NCBI RefSeq assembly: GCF_003751605.1
Contig: NZ_RJVJ01000002.1
Coordinates: 1,305,001 to 1,369,000 of the forward strand
Reading direction: 5' to 3'
DNA length: 64,000 bases
Source: Kitasatospora cineracea
GTDB taxonomy: Bacteria; Actinomycetota; Actinomycetes; Streptomycetales; Streptomycetaceae
A program made the position numbers and the translations under genes. How positions within the stretch are numbered: the first letter of the stretch is position 1; each line of letters opens with the position of its first letter. Of the stretch, positions 46,416 to 55,348 are shown piece by piece. The notes under the pieces were generated by a model. The model was not told the origin of the DNA and did not search any database. It was given only the letters and a program-made list of their open reading frames with translations.

Positions 46416-47654
46416 TCAGGCGTCGGGGCGCCGGCGGCGGCCGGCCGGTGTCCGGCGGGGGGTGCGCGCGGGAGTCCGGCTCGGACCGCGGGCGGGCGGG
46501 ACCCGGGCCGGGGGTTCCGGGTGCGGCTGCGCGGGCTTGCGGCGGCCCGGCAGGGCGGCGGCCGACTCGCGGTAGAGGGCGGCGAGTTCGGCCGCGATCC
46601 GGGCGATGTCGTAGTGCGCGACGGCGGGCGGGACCGGCTGCGGGCCCGGGCGGGTGGTGGCGAGGAGGGCCAGCTCGCGGGCGTAGGGCTCGGGTTCGGA
46701 GGGGAGCAGGCGGGCCTGCGGGGCGGCGTCCGGGGGGAGTTCGGCGAGCGCCGGGCAGGCGGAGTGCAGCAGCGGCAGGCCGGCCGCCAGGCCCTCCAGG
46801 GCGGCCAGGCCGAAGGTCTCCTCGCGGGACGGGGAGACCAGCACGTCGACGGCGGTGAGCAGCTCGGGCACGTCGTCGCGTTCGCCGGTGAGCACCAGGC
46901 GGTCGCGGACGCCGAGCCGGGCGGCGCGTTCGAGCAGCGCGGCCCGCTCGGGGCCCTCGCCGATCAGCAGCAGCCGGGCGTCGGGGAGCCGGGCCAGTGC
47001 CTCCAGCGGGACGTGGAAGCGCTTGCCGGGCACCAGTCGGCCGACCGCGCCGATCACGAACACGCCGATCGGTAGGCCGAGTTGGGCGCGCAGCCGGCCG
47101 CGGTGGGCGGCCCGGGCGGCGGGGGTGAAGCGGTACCGGGCGGCGTCCACCCCGTTCGGCAGCAGCCGGATCCGCTCGGCGGGAACGCCCCAGGCGCCGA
47201 GCACTCCGGCGACCTGGCCGGAGACCGCCAGGGTGGTGGCGCCGAGCCGTTCGGCGCCCAGGTAGAGCGCCTTGACGCCGCGCGAGGTGGGGCGGCCCTC
47301 GATCACGCCGGACTGCAGCGAGTGCTCGGTGGCGATCACCGCGCGGACGCCGGCCAGCCGGGCGGCGAGGCGGCCGTACAGCATGGCCCGGTACAGGTGG
47401 GTGTGCACCAGGTCGTAGCGGCCGGTGCGGATCAGCCGGGTGAGCCGGGGCAGCACCGCGAGGTCCCGGTTGCCGCGCATGTCGAGGTGGTGGACGGTGA
47501 AGCCGTCGGCGCGCAGTTCCCGGGCGACCGCGCCGGGGTTGGTGAGGGCCGCCACCTCGTGCTCCTGGTCCTTGGGCAAGTAGCGCAGCAGCAGGGCGAG
47601 TTGGCGCTCGGCGCCGCCCGCGTGCAGGCCGGTGACCACGTGCAGGACTCTCAT
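46416..47654 (-). CDS. GT4-family glycosyltransferase
   Basis: 412 aa GT-B fold. N-terminal G-L-H-A-G-G-A-E-R-Q acceptor loop and C-terminal E-x7-E motif (S-R-E-E-T-F-G-L-A-A-L-E-G). The last about 50 residues are a basic Pro/Arg-rich tail unusual for GT4. Retaining mechanism by family; sugar unknown. Overlaps the deacetylase gene by 4 bp. Confidence 0.9.
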   Translation of the reverse strand: MRVLHVVTGLHAGGAERQLALLLRYLPKDQEHEVAALTNPGAVARELRADGFTVHHLDMRGNRDLAVLPRLTRLIRTGRYDLVHTHLYRAMLYGRLAARLAGVRAVIATEHSLQSGVIEGRPTSRGVKALYLGAERLGATTLAVSGQVAGVLGAWGVPAERIRLLPNGVDAARYRFTPAARAAHRGRLRAQLGLPIGVFVIGAVGRLVPGKRFHVPLEALARLPDARLLLIGEGPERAALLERAARLGVRDRLVLTGERDDVPELLTAVDVLVSPSREETFGLAALEGLAAGLPLLHSACPALAELPPDAAPQARLLPSEPEPYARELALLATTRPGPQPVPPAVAHYDIARIAAELAALYRESAAALPGRRKPAQPHPEPPARVPPARGPSRTPARTPRRTPAGRRRRPDA

Positions 47655-48451
47655 CGGGGCTCCCCCGCGGCGGCTTTCGGCGCGGACTTCGGCGGGGCCC
47701 AGCGCAGCCCGGTCACGGCGTCCCGCCAGCGGTGCCGGCCGTGCTTGGCGCGCAGCCGCCAGGCCCCGTCCCGGTCGCCGACGTAGCAGCGGGGCAGGGC
47801 GTGCCGGCCGGTCAGCCAGGAGTGGTCGATGGCGCAGGCGTAGTCGTACCCGGCGTCCCGCACCGCCCGGGTGGCGGGCAGGTCGACCGCGCCGTACGGG
47901 TAGCAGAAGCCGGTGACCGGGCCGCCGACCAGGTCCTCCAGGGCCCGCCGGCTCTCCGCGGTCTGGCGTTCCAGGGCGGCCGGGGACAGGCCGGGCAGGG
48001 CCTGGTGGCCCAGTCCGTGCGAGCCGATCTCCCAGCCGGAGCCCGCGAGTTCGGCGACCTGCTCGACCGTGAGCAGCTTCTTGCGCGGCCCCTCGGTGTC
48101 CCAGCCGTTCTCGCTGCCGAGCAGGTCGGGGACGACGTACGCGGTGGCGGTGAAGCCGTACTCGCGCAGCACCGGGACGGCGTGCCGGGCGAAGTCGGCG
48201 TAGCCGTCGTCGAAGGTCAGGCCGACCAGCCGGGCCTCCCGGCCGCGGGCCTGCGCGGCCAGCAGTTCGCGGACGCTGACGCCGCGCCGGCCGGTGCGGT
48301 GCAGCCAGTCCATCTGCTCGGCGAACCGCTCGGGGGCGACGGTGAGCAGGTACGGGTCCTCCTCCTCCTCGGCCACCGAGTGGTACATCAGGATCCAGGG
48401 CGCGAGCCTGGGGGCGAGTGCCTGGGCCGGCAGGCGGGAATCAGCGGCCAT
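47651..48451 (-). CDS. polysaccharide deacetylase
   Basis: 266 aa NodB-type CE4 domain. Motif 1 is T-F-D-D-G-Y (catalytic/metal Asp pair) and motif 2 is S-H-G-L-G-H (metal His pair). No signal peptide, so it may act on the cytoplasmic or membrane-bound intermediate, or be released another way. It probably removes N-acetyl groups from the exopolysaccharide. Overlaps the flippase gene by 11 bp. Confidence 0.9.
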   Translation of the reverse strand: MAADSRLPAQALAPRLAPWILMYHSVAEEEEDPYLLTVAPERFAEQMDWLHRTGRRGVSVRELLAAQARGREARLVGLTFDDGYADFARHAVPVLREYGFTATAYVVPDLLGSENGWDTEGPRKKLLTVEQVAELAGSGWEIGSHGLGHQALPGLSPAALERQTAESRRALEDLVGGPVTGFCYPYGAVDLPATRAVRDAGYDYACAIDHSWLTGRHALPRCYVGDRDGAWRLRAKHGRHRWRDAVTGLRWAPPKSAPKAAAGEPR

Positions 48452-50171
48452 GCGACTTCCCTTCGGCAGCTGGTGCGGTGGGTGACGGGGCGGGCCGCGG
48501 CCGGCGGGCCCGGGCCAGCAGCCCGAGCACCGGTCCGCGCACCTCGGGGGCGCCGAACAGCGCGCCGAGGACGGCGAAGGCCAGCAGGACGGCGGTGCCG
48601 CCGGACAGCGCGGCGGGCAGCGGCCCGGCGGCCGTCCGGGCGGCCAGCGCGCCCAGGGCGGTGGCGGCGACGGCGGCGGCCAGCAGCCGGGCCTGGCCGC
48701 CGAGCACCCGGGGCAGCCGCAGCGCGACGCCGCGCAGTATCAGGCCGCGCATCAGCAGCGCCGCGGTGGTGGTGATGCCCGCGGCGTTGCCCGCGGCCAG
48801 GCCGAGCGCCCCGAAGTGCGGGGTGGCGCCGACGCCGACCGCGACGGTGACGGCCAGGCCGAGCAGCATCGCGCCGACCGGGTACCAGTCCAGCCAGGTG
48901 ATCCGGTCGCCCTCGGCGCGCGGGACGTCGGCGCGGCGCACCACCGGGCGGACGCAGAAGTACGGCCGGACCATCACGCCGATCATCGCCTGCGCGGGCA
49001 GTCCGAAGGAGTAGACCCGGATCACCGCGGCGGTGGCGGCGGTGTCGGCCGGGCCGAACGCGCCGCGCTGGAACAGCAGGGCGACCAGCGCCGGGGCGCA
49101 GGCCATCAGGAAGGCGGTGCCCAGCAGGACCAGCGCGGCGGCCTGCCCGAGGTCCTTCTCGACCCGGTCGCGGGCCGCCGTGAAGTCTCCCGCGGCCATC
49201 GCCCGGGCCACCACCGGGAAGGTCACGGTGACGATCAGGATCGCCGAGGTCATCGCCAACTGGCTGACCTTGGCGGCGTAGTTGAGGTGCGAGATGGTGC
49301 CGGGCGGCAGGTCGGAGCCGAGGTAGCGCTCGATGAACACCTGGGCCTGCCGGGTCAGCGTGAACGCGGCCACCGGCAGCAGCGCCAGCGGGATCAGCAC
49401 CAGCCGCCGGGCCGCCCCCCGGCGCAGCCCGCGCCGCCGCCCGCCGGAGCGCAGCCGGCGGGCGAACGGCAGCACCAGCACGCCGGCCATCAGTGCGCTG
49501 CCGACCGCCACGCCGATCGCCGCGGAGCGCACCCCGAGCAGCCGGTGGCCGCTGAGCAGCAGTGCCAGGATGCCCAGGTTGTACATCACGTAGATGACGG
49601 CGGGCGCGGTGAAGGAGTGCAGGGCGCGCAGCGCGGAGGCCAGGTAGCCGGCGACGCCGAACGGCAGGACGGTGAGCGCGGTGATCCGGGTGCAGGTGAC
49701 GGCGAGCTGCGGGTCGGCCAGGCCGGGGGCGAGCAGTTCGACCAGTTGCGGGGCGCCGAGCGCGACGGCGCCGGACAGCGTGCACAGCGCGAGCAGCAGC
49801 CAGGGCAGCGTGGAGCGGGTCAACTGCCGCACCGGGTCCGGCCCGTGCGGGCGCTCCTCGCGCAGCACCAGGGCCAGGCTGAAGGCCGGGACCATCAGGA
49901 ACGCCATCGCGTCCTCGATCAGCAGCGGCGCGGCGGTCTCCGGCACCGTCCAGGCGACCAGGAAGGCGTCGGTGCCCTGGTTGGCGCCGAAGTAGCGGGC
50001 CAGCAGCAGGTCGCGGAGCAGGCCGAGGCCGGAGCCGGCCGCGCTGAGCAGCGCGGTGACGCCGAACGCCTTGGCCAGGAAGCCGCGTCTGGCCGGTTCG
50101 GCGGCCGCGCGCGGGGCGGGGACGGCGGCAGTGGCGGCGGCCACCTCGGCCACCGGCTGGTCGGTCGTCAT
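48441..50171 (-). CDS. MurJ-type (MOP) lipid-linked oligosaccharide flippase
   Basis: 576 aa with about 14 membrane helices. The N-terminal R-G-F-L-A-K-A-F-G-V-T-A-L-L-S-A-A-G block and D-A-F-L-V-A-W-T are MurJ/MviN-like. In this position it most likely acts as the Wzx of the EPS pathway rather than as the essential lipid II flippase. Overlaps the polymerase gene by 4 bp. Confidence 0.9.
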   Translation of the reverse strand: MTTDQPVAEVAAATAAVPAPRAAAEPARRGFLAKAFGVTALLSAAGSGLGLLRDLLLARYFGANQGTDAFLVAWTVPETAAPLLIEDAMAFLMVPAFSLALVLREERPHGPDPVRQLTRSTLPWLLLALCTLSGAVALGAPQLVELLAPGLADPQLAVTCTRITALTVLPFGVAGYLASALRALHSFTAPAVIYVMYNLGILALLLSGHRLLGVRSAAIGVAVGSALMAGVLVLPFARRLRSGGRRRGLRRGAARRLVLIPLALLPVAAFTLTRQAQVFIERYLGSDLPPGTISHLNYAAKVSQLAMTSAILIVTVTFPVVARAMAAGDFTAARDRVEKDLGQAAALVLLGTAFLMACAPALVALLFQRGAFGPADTAATAAVIRVYSFGLPAQAMIGVMVRPYFCVRPVVRRADVPRAEGDRITWLDWYPVGAMLLGLAVTVAVGVGATPHFGALGLAAGNAAGITTTAALLMRGLILRGVALRLPRVLGGQARLLAAAVAATALGALAARTAAGPLPAALSGGTAVLLAFAVLGALFGAPEVRGPVLGLLARARRPRPAPSPTAPAAEGKSHGR

Positions 50172-51490
50172 GCGCCGTTCGCCTCAAGGGAGTCGGGGCC
50201 GGGGAAGGCGGTGCGGGCGGCCAGGCCGAGGACCACCGAGGTCAGCACGGTGGTGGTGCCGCCGATGTCGGCGTAGAGGAAGTCCCAGAGCACCCAGCAG
50301 AGCAGGGCGAGCGCGGCCAGGCCGGGGCCGGTGGCGCGGCGCAGGCAGCCGAGCAGCAGGGCGAGGAACAGCGCCAGGTAGGCGATGACGCCGAGCAGGC
50401 CCTGTTCGCTGAGCACCAGGAAGTACATGTTGTGCGGGGAGAGCAGCGGTTCGCGCTGGAAGCCGATGGTGGAGTCGGCGGCGTCGCTGCCGGAGGAGAG
50501 CCGCAGCGGGGCGTGGCTGTCGCGCAGCTGCTGGAACGCCTTGGGGCCGGCGCCGGTCACCGGGTGGTCCTGCCAGATCCGGCCGGCGGTGGACCACAGG
50601 TCGTAGCGGTCGGAGACCGACTGGTCGGGGGCGGCGGAGACCGAGCCGATCGAGCTGAGCCGCTCGGTGACGCCGGAGGCGCCGAGGCCGAACCCGCCGA
50701 TCAGCACCACCGCGGCGGCGGCGCCGACCAGCACGCCCTTGACGGCGAGCCGGGCGTCGGCGCGCAGCAGCAGCACGCCGGCGGCGACGGCGGTGGCGAT
50801 CCAGCTGCCCCGGCTGAACGAGACCGCCAGCGGGAAGGCCAGGAACGCGGCACTGGCCCACATCGCCCGGCGCAGCATCCTGCTGCCGCCGGGGCGGCGC
50901 TCGGCGAGGGCCAGGCCGAGGGCGGCCAGCAGCCCGTACGAGACGACGGTGGACATCGCCATGATGTCGAGCGCGCCGAAGGTGCCGACGGCGCGGATCG
51001 GCTGGCCGGTGTAGGAGGCGCCGGTGCGGGTCAGGTACTGGTTCGCGCCGACCGCGCCCTCGATCAGGGCGGCCAGCACGAAGGAGCCGAGCACCAGCCG
51101 GCGGTCGCGGGTGTCGCGGACGGCGAGCAGCACCGAGACGGGCACCAGCACGAAGATCTGCACCAGCCGGACGAAGCCGGTGAGGCTGGCGGCCGGGTCG
51201 ACGGAGTGCGCGGTGGCGACGGCGGCGGCCAGCACCACGCCGCCGAGCAGGGCGCAGACGGCCGGGTCGAGCCGGGGCAGCCGGCCGCGCAGCAGGTCGA
51301 GGGCGATCAGCCCGACCAGGGCCAGCGAGGCGAGGTCGGCGGGGGTGACGTGGACGGCCGCGGCGACGTCCTTCTCCCCCGTCGGCACGCACACCAGGAG
51401 GACCGTCGCGGCCGCGAGCCAGCTCGGCCGGGCCGGGACTATCGCGGACGACCTCCGCGCGGGGTGGGGAAGTCGGAGGGTGATCGCCAT
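50168..51490 (-). CDS. O-antigen ligase/polymerase (Wzy-like)
   Basis: 440 aa, about 11-12 membrane helices with a large extracytoplasmic loop (about 280-345). The loop carries H-P-V-T-G-A-G-P-K-A-F and later S-P-H-N-M-Y, the typical Wzy_C/ligase signature with a His. It polymerises lipid-linked repeat units. Starts 4 bp downstream of the glycosylphosphotransferase gene. Confidence 0.88.
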   Translation of the reverse strand: MAITLRLPHPARRSSAIVPARPSWLAAATVLLVCVPTGEKDVAAAVHVTPADLASLALVGLIALDLLRGRLPRLDPAVCALLGGVVLAAAVATAHSVDPAASLTGFVRLVQIFVLVPVSVLLAVRDTRDRRLVLGSFVLAALIEGAVGANQYLTRTGASYTGQPIRAVGTFGALDIMAMSTVVSYGLLAALGLALAERRPGGSRMLRRAMWASAAFLAFPLAVSFSRGSWIATAVAAGVLLLRADARLAVKGVLVGAAAAVVLIGGFGLGASGVTERLSSIGSVSAAPDQSVSDRYDLWSTAGRIWQDHPVTGAGPKAFQQLRDSHAPLRLSSGSDAADSTIGFQREPLLSPHNMYFLVLSEQGLLGVIAYLALFLALLLGCLRRATGPGLAALALLCWVLWDFLYADIGGTTTVLTSVVLGLAARTAFPGPDSLEANGA

Positions 51491-51494
51491 CGGT

Positions 51495-53054
51495 TCAGCT
51501 CCCGTCCGGGCGGACCACCAGGGCGGCGGTGCGGAGCAGGATCTTGGCGTCCCCCCACAGGCTCCAGCCCTCGATGTAGCGGTTGTCGAAGCGGGCCCGG
51601 TCCTCGATCGAGGTGTCCCCGCGCAGGCCGTTGACCTGGGCCAGGCCGGTCAGGCCGACCGGGACGCGGTGCCGGTCGGCGTACTCGGGGTACGCCTGGC
51701 CGAACCGCAGGACGAAGTAGGGGCGTTCGGGGCGCGGGCCGACCAGGCTCATGTCGCCGCGCAGCACGTTCCACAGCTGCGGCAGCTCGTCCAGCGAGGT
51801 CTTGCGCAGGAACTTGCCGATCGGGCCCATCCGGTGGTCCTGCGAGATGTTCCAGCGGGTGGCCGACTCGTGCTCGTCGGAGGGGCGCAGGGTGCGGAAC
51901 TTCAGGACGGTGAAGACCCGGCCGTCCAGGCCGGTGCGCTGCTGGCGGAAGAGCACGCCGGGGCCGGTGTCCCAGCGCACCGCGAGGGCGCAGGCAGCCA
52001 GCAGCGGGGAGACCAGCAGCAGGCCGAGGCCGGCCGAGGCGATGTCGAAGCCGCGCTTGACGACCCAGCCGCCGCGGCGCATCGCGGGGGCGCCCAGGCG
52101 CAGGCAGGGGAAGCCCCACAGGTGGTCGCCCGCGCCCTGGACCGAGTCGAACTCGCGCAGGCCGGGCACCAGCCAGACCTGGCAGCCGAGCCGGGCGGCG
52201 TGCCGCAGCGCGGCCAGCGTGTCGGCCTCGTCGGCGGCGCCGGCGGTGGCCAGCACGTGGTGGATCCGGTAGCGGCGCAGCACCCGGCCGAGCACCTCGC
52301 GGCCGCCGAGCACCGGCAGCGCGGCGCCGGGCGGCAGCAGCACCGGGTCGGGGTCGAGGTAGCCGACCGGGCGCAGGCCGTACTCGGGGCGGTCGGTGAG
52401 CACCGCGGCGATCTGCTGGCCGAGCTCGCCCGCGCCGAGGATCAGCACCGGGCTGGGGCGGCGGCGGCGGGCCCGGCGGGTGAGGTGGTGGACGAAGGCC
52501 CGGCCGAGGGCGGCGAACGGGAGCAGCAGGAGCAGCAGGACCAGCAGCCGCAGCGGGCTGACCGGGCCGAGGTCGGCCCAGCGGCCGGCCAGGCAGGCGT
52601 CGGCGGTGATGGCGAAGGCGGTGGCGACGGCCGCGCGGGCGGCCAGGGCGGGGAGCTCGTCGAGGGCGGAGAGGCTGAGCCGGGTGCGGTAGAGGCCGCC
52701 GGCCAGGTTGAGCGGGAGCAGGGCGGGCAGCAGCAGCGCGGCGGTGGCGACCGGTCGGGTGCCGGCGGGGGTGGTCGCGGCCGCGGCCAGGCCGACCGCC
52801 AGGGAGTCGGCGGCGGCCAGGGCCAGCGGCAGGGCGACCCGGGCGGACAGCCGGCCGCGGTGCCGGCCGACCCCGGCCGAGGTCCGGGGCGCGGCGGCCC
52901 GGGACTTCGGCCGGTTCTTCGTCCGGAGCCTCGGCCGGTCGAGCGTGCCGGGGCCGGGCACGGTGCCGGGCCCGGTGCCCGCCCGGCCGCCGGGGCGGCC
53001 GGGGCCCGTCAGCGTTCTGCCGGGCCGCGGCACGCTCTCGTGGTCAATGGTCAT
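51495..53054 (-). CDS. exopolysaccharide polyprenyl glycosylphosphotransferase (initiating enzyme)
   Basis: 519 aa. Pro/Arg/Gly-rich N-tail, four membrane helices (about 60-170), a CoA-binding-like Rossmann domain (about 185-300: I-L-G-A-G-E-L-G) and the C-terminal bacterial sugar transferase domain (about 325-515: K-R-G-F-D-I-A-S-A, L-K-F-R-T-L-R, K-T-S-L-D-E-L-P-Q-L-W-N-V, D-M-S-L-V-G-P-R-P). It loads the first sugar-1-phosphate on undecaprenyl phosphate. First gene of the EPS operon. Confidence 0.94.
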   Translation of the reverse strand: MTIDHESVPRPGRTLTGPGRPGGRAGTGPGTVPGPGTLDRPRLRTKNRPKSRAAAPRTSAGVGRHRGRLSARVALPLALAAADSLAVGLAAAATTPAGTRPVATAALLLPALLPLNLAGGLYRTRLSLSALDELPALAARAAVATAFAITADACLAGRWADLGPVSPLRLLVLLLLLLPFAALGRAFVHHLTRRARRRRPSPVLILGAGELGQQIAAVLTDRPEYGLRPVGYLDPDPVLLPPGAALPVLGGREVLGRVLRRYRIHHVLATAGAADEADTLAALRHAARLGCQVWLVPGLREFDSVQGAGDHLWGFPCLRLGAPAMRRGGWVVKRGFDIASAGLGLLLVSPLLAACALAVRWDTGPGVLFRQQRTGLDGRVFTVLKFRTLRPSDEHESATRWNISQDHRMGPIGKFLRKTSLDELPQLWNVLRGDMSLVGPRPERPYFVLRFGQAYPEYADRHRVPVGLTGLAQVNGLRGDTSIEDRARFDNRYIEGWSLWGDAKILLRTAALVVRPDGS

Positions 53055-53217
53055 CAGCGCACGAACTCCCCTGCTGTGTACCCGCCGCGGCCGGGCAGTC
53101 GGACCGGACGCGCACCGGCTCGGCGCCTCGACCCGGTGGACGCGGTCCAGGTAAGCACCTGCTGCCGTGAAAGGCGGTCGGCCATTTCGCTACCGAAAAT
53201 GGAGACGAAGCAGGCAA

Positions 53218-53297
53218 AATCAGACATTACCGAACGCCGACTGGCGCGCAGGAGGCTGACATGCCATTTCATTCCACCCGCCCAATAATCAGACATT
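53218..53297. repeat. promoter region of the EPS operon with direct repeat AATCAGACATT
   Basis: The 11-mer AATCAGACATT occurs at 53218-53228 and 53287-53297, exactly 69 bp apart in the same orientation. This is in the relatively AT-rich gap upstream of the glycosylphosphotransferase gene. An imperfect palindrome (CCATTT...AAATGG, 53182-53202) lies between the first copy and the gene. Candidates for regulator binding. Confidence 0.5.
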
Positions 53298-53350
53298 CAG
53301 GAAAGAAGGCCGCACCTTGCGCGGGCGGGCGTTCACGGCCTGACAAACGA

Positions 53351-54514
53351 TCAGAACCGCTGCGGGACACGGTCCGAGCGGCTCGCCGGGACCGCCCCAC
53401 CTCGAACGATTGTCCGGTAGACCGCCGCCACCTGCTGAATCACTCCACGGATATCGTGATGATCTGCCACATATGACCGGGCCAGGACTCCGCGCCGTTC
53501 GCACTCGATCCGGTCGCCCAGGAATTCGAGCAGCCGTTCGGCCATCGCACCGGGATTCTCCGGCGGCACCACCGCCCGCTCCCGCTCCCCCGGCGGCAGG
53601 CACTCCCGGGCCCCCGGCACGTCGGTCAGCAGCACCGGCCGCCCGCAGGCCATCGCCTCCAGCGGCGCCAGCGCCATCCCCTCCCAGCGCGAGGGCAGCA
53701 CCACCAGGTCGGCCGCCGCCAGCCACAGCCGCGGGTCCGCCACGTCGCCCACCATCCGCACCCGGGACGGGTCCGGCAGGCTGCGCACCTGCTCCGCCAG
53801 CGCCTCGGCGTCCGGGCCGCCGCCGACCAGCACCAGCCGGGCCGCCGGACGGGCCAGCTGCACCCGCGTCCAGGCGTCCAGCAGCACGTCCTGGCCCTTC
53901 TGCCGGCACAGCCGCCCCACGCACACCGCCAGCGGGTCCGCCCGGTCCAGGCCCAGGGTCATCCGGGCGGCCCGCCGGGACGCCCGGTCGGCCGGCGCGA
54001 AGTGCTCCAGGTCGACGCCGTTGGGCACCACCCGCCAGTCCGCGACCAGCCCGGCCGCCACCCCGTCCGCCCGCTCCTGCTCGCTGACGCACAGCACGGT
54101 GCGCGCCCAGCGGGTGGCGTGCCGCTCCCAGCGCAGGCTGGCCCCCGCCAGCGCGCCCTGCACCGCCGCGAACGACCAGGCGTGCGGCTGGAACACCGTC
54201 GCCGGGGTGCCGCGGGCCGCCAGCCGCCCGGCCAGCCCGGCCTTCGCGCTGTGCAGGTGCAGCACGTCCGGCGCGGCACGGCGGACGATCCGGCGCAGCC
54301 GCCAGGCCTCCCCCGCGGTGGACGGGCCGGGCGAGCGCTCGGCGGGCCAGTCCAGCACCCGGGCGCCGGCCGCGGCCGCCTCCCGGGCGAGCCGGCCGCC
54401 GGGCGGGCAGGCCACCAGCACCCGGCACCCCGCCGCGCGCTGCCCGCGCACCAGGTCCACCACCACCCGGGCCACCCCGCCGTCGACCGGCTGGGACACA
54501 TGAAGGATCGTCAT
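53351..54514 (-). CDS. GT4-family glycosyltransferase
   Basis: 387 aa GT-B fold. N-terminal P-V-D-G-G-V-A-R-V-V-V-D-L and C-terminal E-x7-E (S-R-W-E-G-M-A-L-A-P-L-E-A-M-A-C-G). Start ATG 54514; a GTG two codons upstream is possible. It is separated from the main operon by about 300 bp but points the same way, and so may be the second or third transferase of the EPS repeat. Confidence 0.9.
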   Translation of the reverse strand: MTILHVSQPVDGGVARVVVDLVRGQRAAGCRVLVACPPGGRLAREAAAAGARVLDWPAERSPGPSTAGEAWRLRRIVRRAAPDVLHLHSAKAGLAGRLAARGTPATVFQPHAWSFAAVQGALAGASLRWERHATRWARTVLCVSEQERADGVAAGLVADWRVVPNGVDLEHFAPADRASRRAARMTLGLDRADPLAVCVGRLCRQKGQDVLLDAWTRVQLARPAARLVLVGGGPDAEALAEQVRSLPDPSRVRMVGDVADPRLWLAAADLVVLPSRWEGMALAPLEAMACGRPVLLTDVPGARECLPPGERERAVVPPENPGAMAERLLEFLGDRIECERRGVLARSYVADHHDIRGVIQQVAAVYRTIVRGGAVPASRSDRVPQRF

Positions 54515-54644
54515 CTGCACGGCCCGGAGCCTAAGTTGGCGAAGACCGCCGACCGGGCCCGCTTCACCCGTCCCGGGGAAGCAGAACACCCGTACGGATG
54601 ACGCGCCGCACGGGTGTCCGAATGCCGCGGGGGTTCCGCCCGGC

Positions 54645-55085
54645 TCAGCCGAGCTCGGCCGCCAGGTTCGCCAGCACCTGGTCGTGGATCCGGTTCAGGC
54701 CCTTGGGCGCGAAGGTCCGCTCGAAGAAGCCGCCGATCCCGGTGGCGCCCGTCCAGCTCGCCTCCACGGTGACCCGGCTGCCCTTCTCGCCGACCGCGGA
54801 CACCGTCCAGGTGATCACCATCGAGGAGTTGGCGTCGGTCTCCACCAGCTTCTCCGGGCTCGGCGCCGACACCGTGAACAGGCAGTCCCGCACCCGCTTC
54901 TCGGTCGCCTGCAGCTTCCAGTGCACCTGCGTCCCGGCCCCCTCGCCGCCCGCCCGCACCTCGTACTCGCTGTACTGCGCGGGCAGCAGCTTCGGCCGGG
55001 TCACCGCGTAGTCCGCCAACGCCCCGTACACCCTGGCCGGGTCGGCCTGGTACGTCCGCTCGGTGGTGGCGTGCACCTTGCCCAT
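54645..55085 (-). CDS. SRPBCC-family protein
   Basis: 146 aa START/Bet v1-like fold: strands T-E-R-T-Y-Q-A-D-P-A-R-V-Y-G-A-L-A-D-Y near the N-terminus and a C-terminal helix R-I-H-D-Q-V-L-A-N-L-A-A-E. Start ATG 55085 with AGGAGA 9 nt upstream; the 60-residue upstream extension falls in the palindromic element and is not supported. Binds a hydrophobic ligand by family; ligand unknown. Confidence 0.88.
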   Translation of the reverse strand: MGKVHATTERTYQADPARVYGALADYAVTRPKLLPAQYSEYEVRAGGEGAGTQVHWKLQATEKRVRDCLFTVSAPSPEKLVETDANSSMVITWTVSAVGEKGSRVTVEASWTGATGIGGFFERTFAPKGLNRIHDQVLANLAAELG

Positions 55086-55178
55086 CGCTTCACATCTCCT
55101 CGGTCGGCTGCTCGACGGTCGGCCCCACCCAATCACCGCCCCGACCGCCCGCCAAACCGGGGGCGCCCGGCCGCGTCG

Positions 55179-55336
55179 GACCGGCCGTCGAATGGAGGGT
55201 GGGGGAAGGAGCGGGGTGAGGGCCGAGTCCGGGCGGTGCCGACGAGGGAGCCGTGGCGGAGCCACGGCGACCGAGGAGAAGCCGTCCGGGCGAGAGCCAT
55301 CGGCCCGCGACGCCGCCCTCCATTCGACGGCCGGTC
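55179..55336. repeat. 158-bp palindromic element with 21-bp perfect terminal inverted repeats
   Basis: Terminal arms 55179-55199 and 55316-55336 are perfect 21-bp inverted copies (begin GACCGGCCGTCGAATGG). The centre is a separate perfect 8-bp hairpin (55250-55257 with 55261-55268) lying at the exact midpoint. No open frame of its own. It fills the intergenic space between two divergent genes and ends 1 base before the -10 of the HipA-like gene. Size and symmetry suggest a MITE-like or REP-like unit. Confidence 0.7.
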
Positions 55337-55348
55337 TAAGGTGGGCGG

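Noticed and set aside
48441..50171. The essential MurJ lipid II flippase
   Set aside because: It is embedded in and overlaps EPS genes; the housekeeping murJ usually lies elsewhere, so an EPS flippase is more likely.
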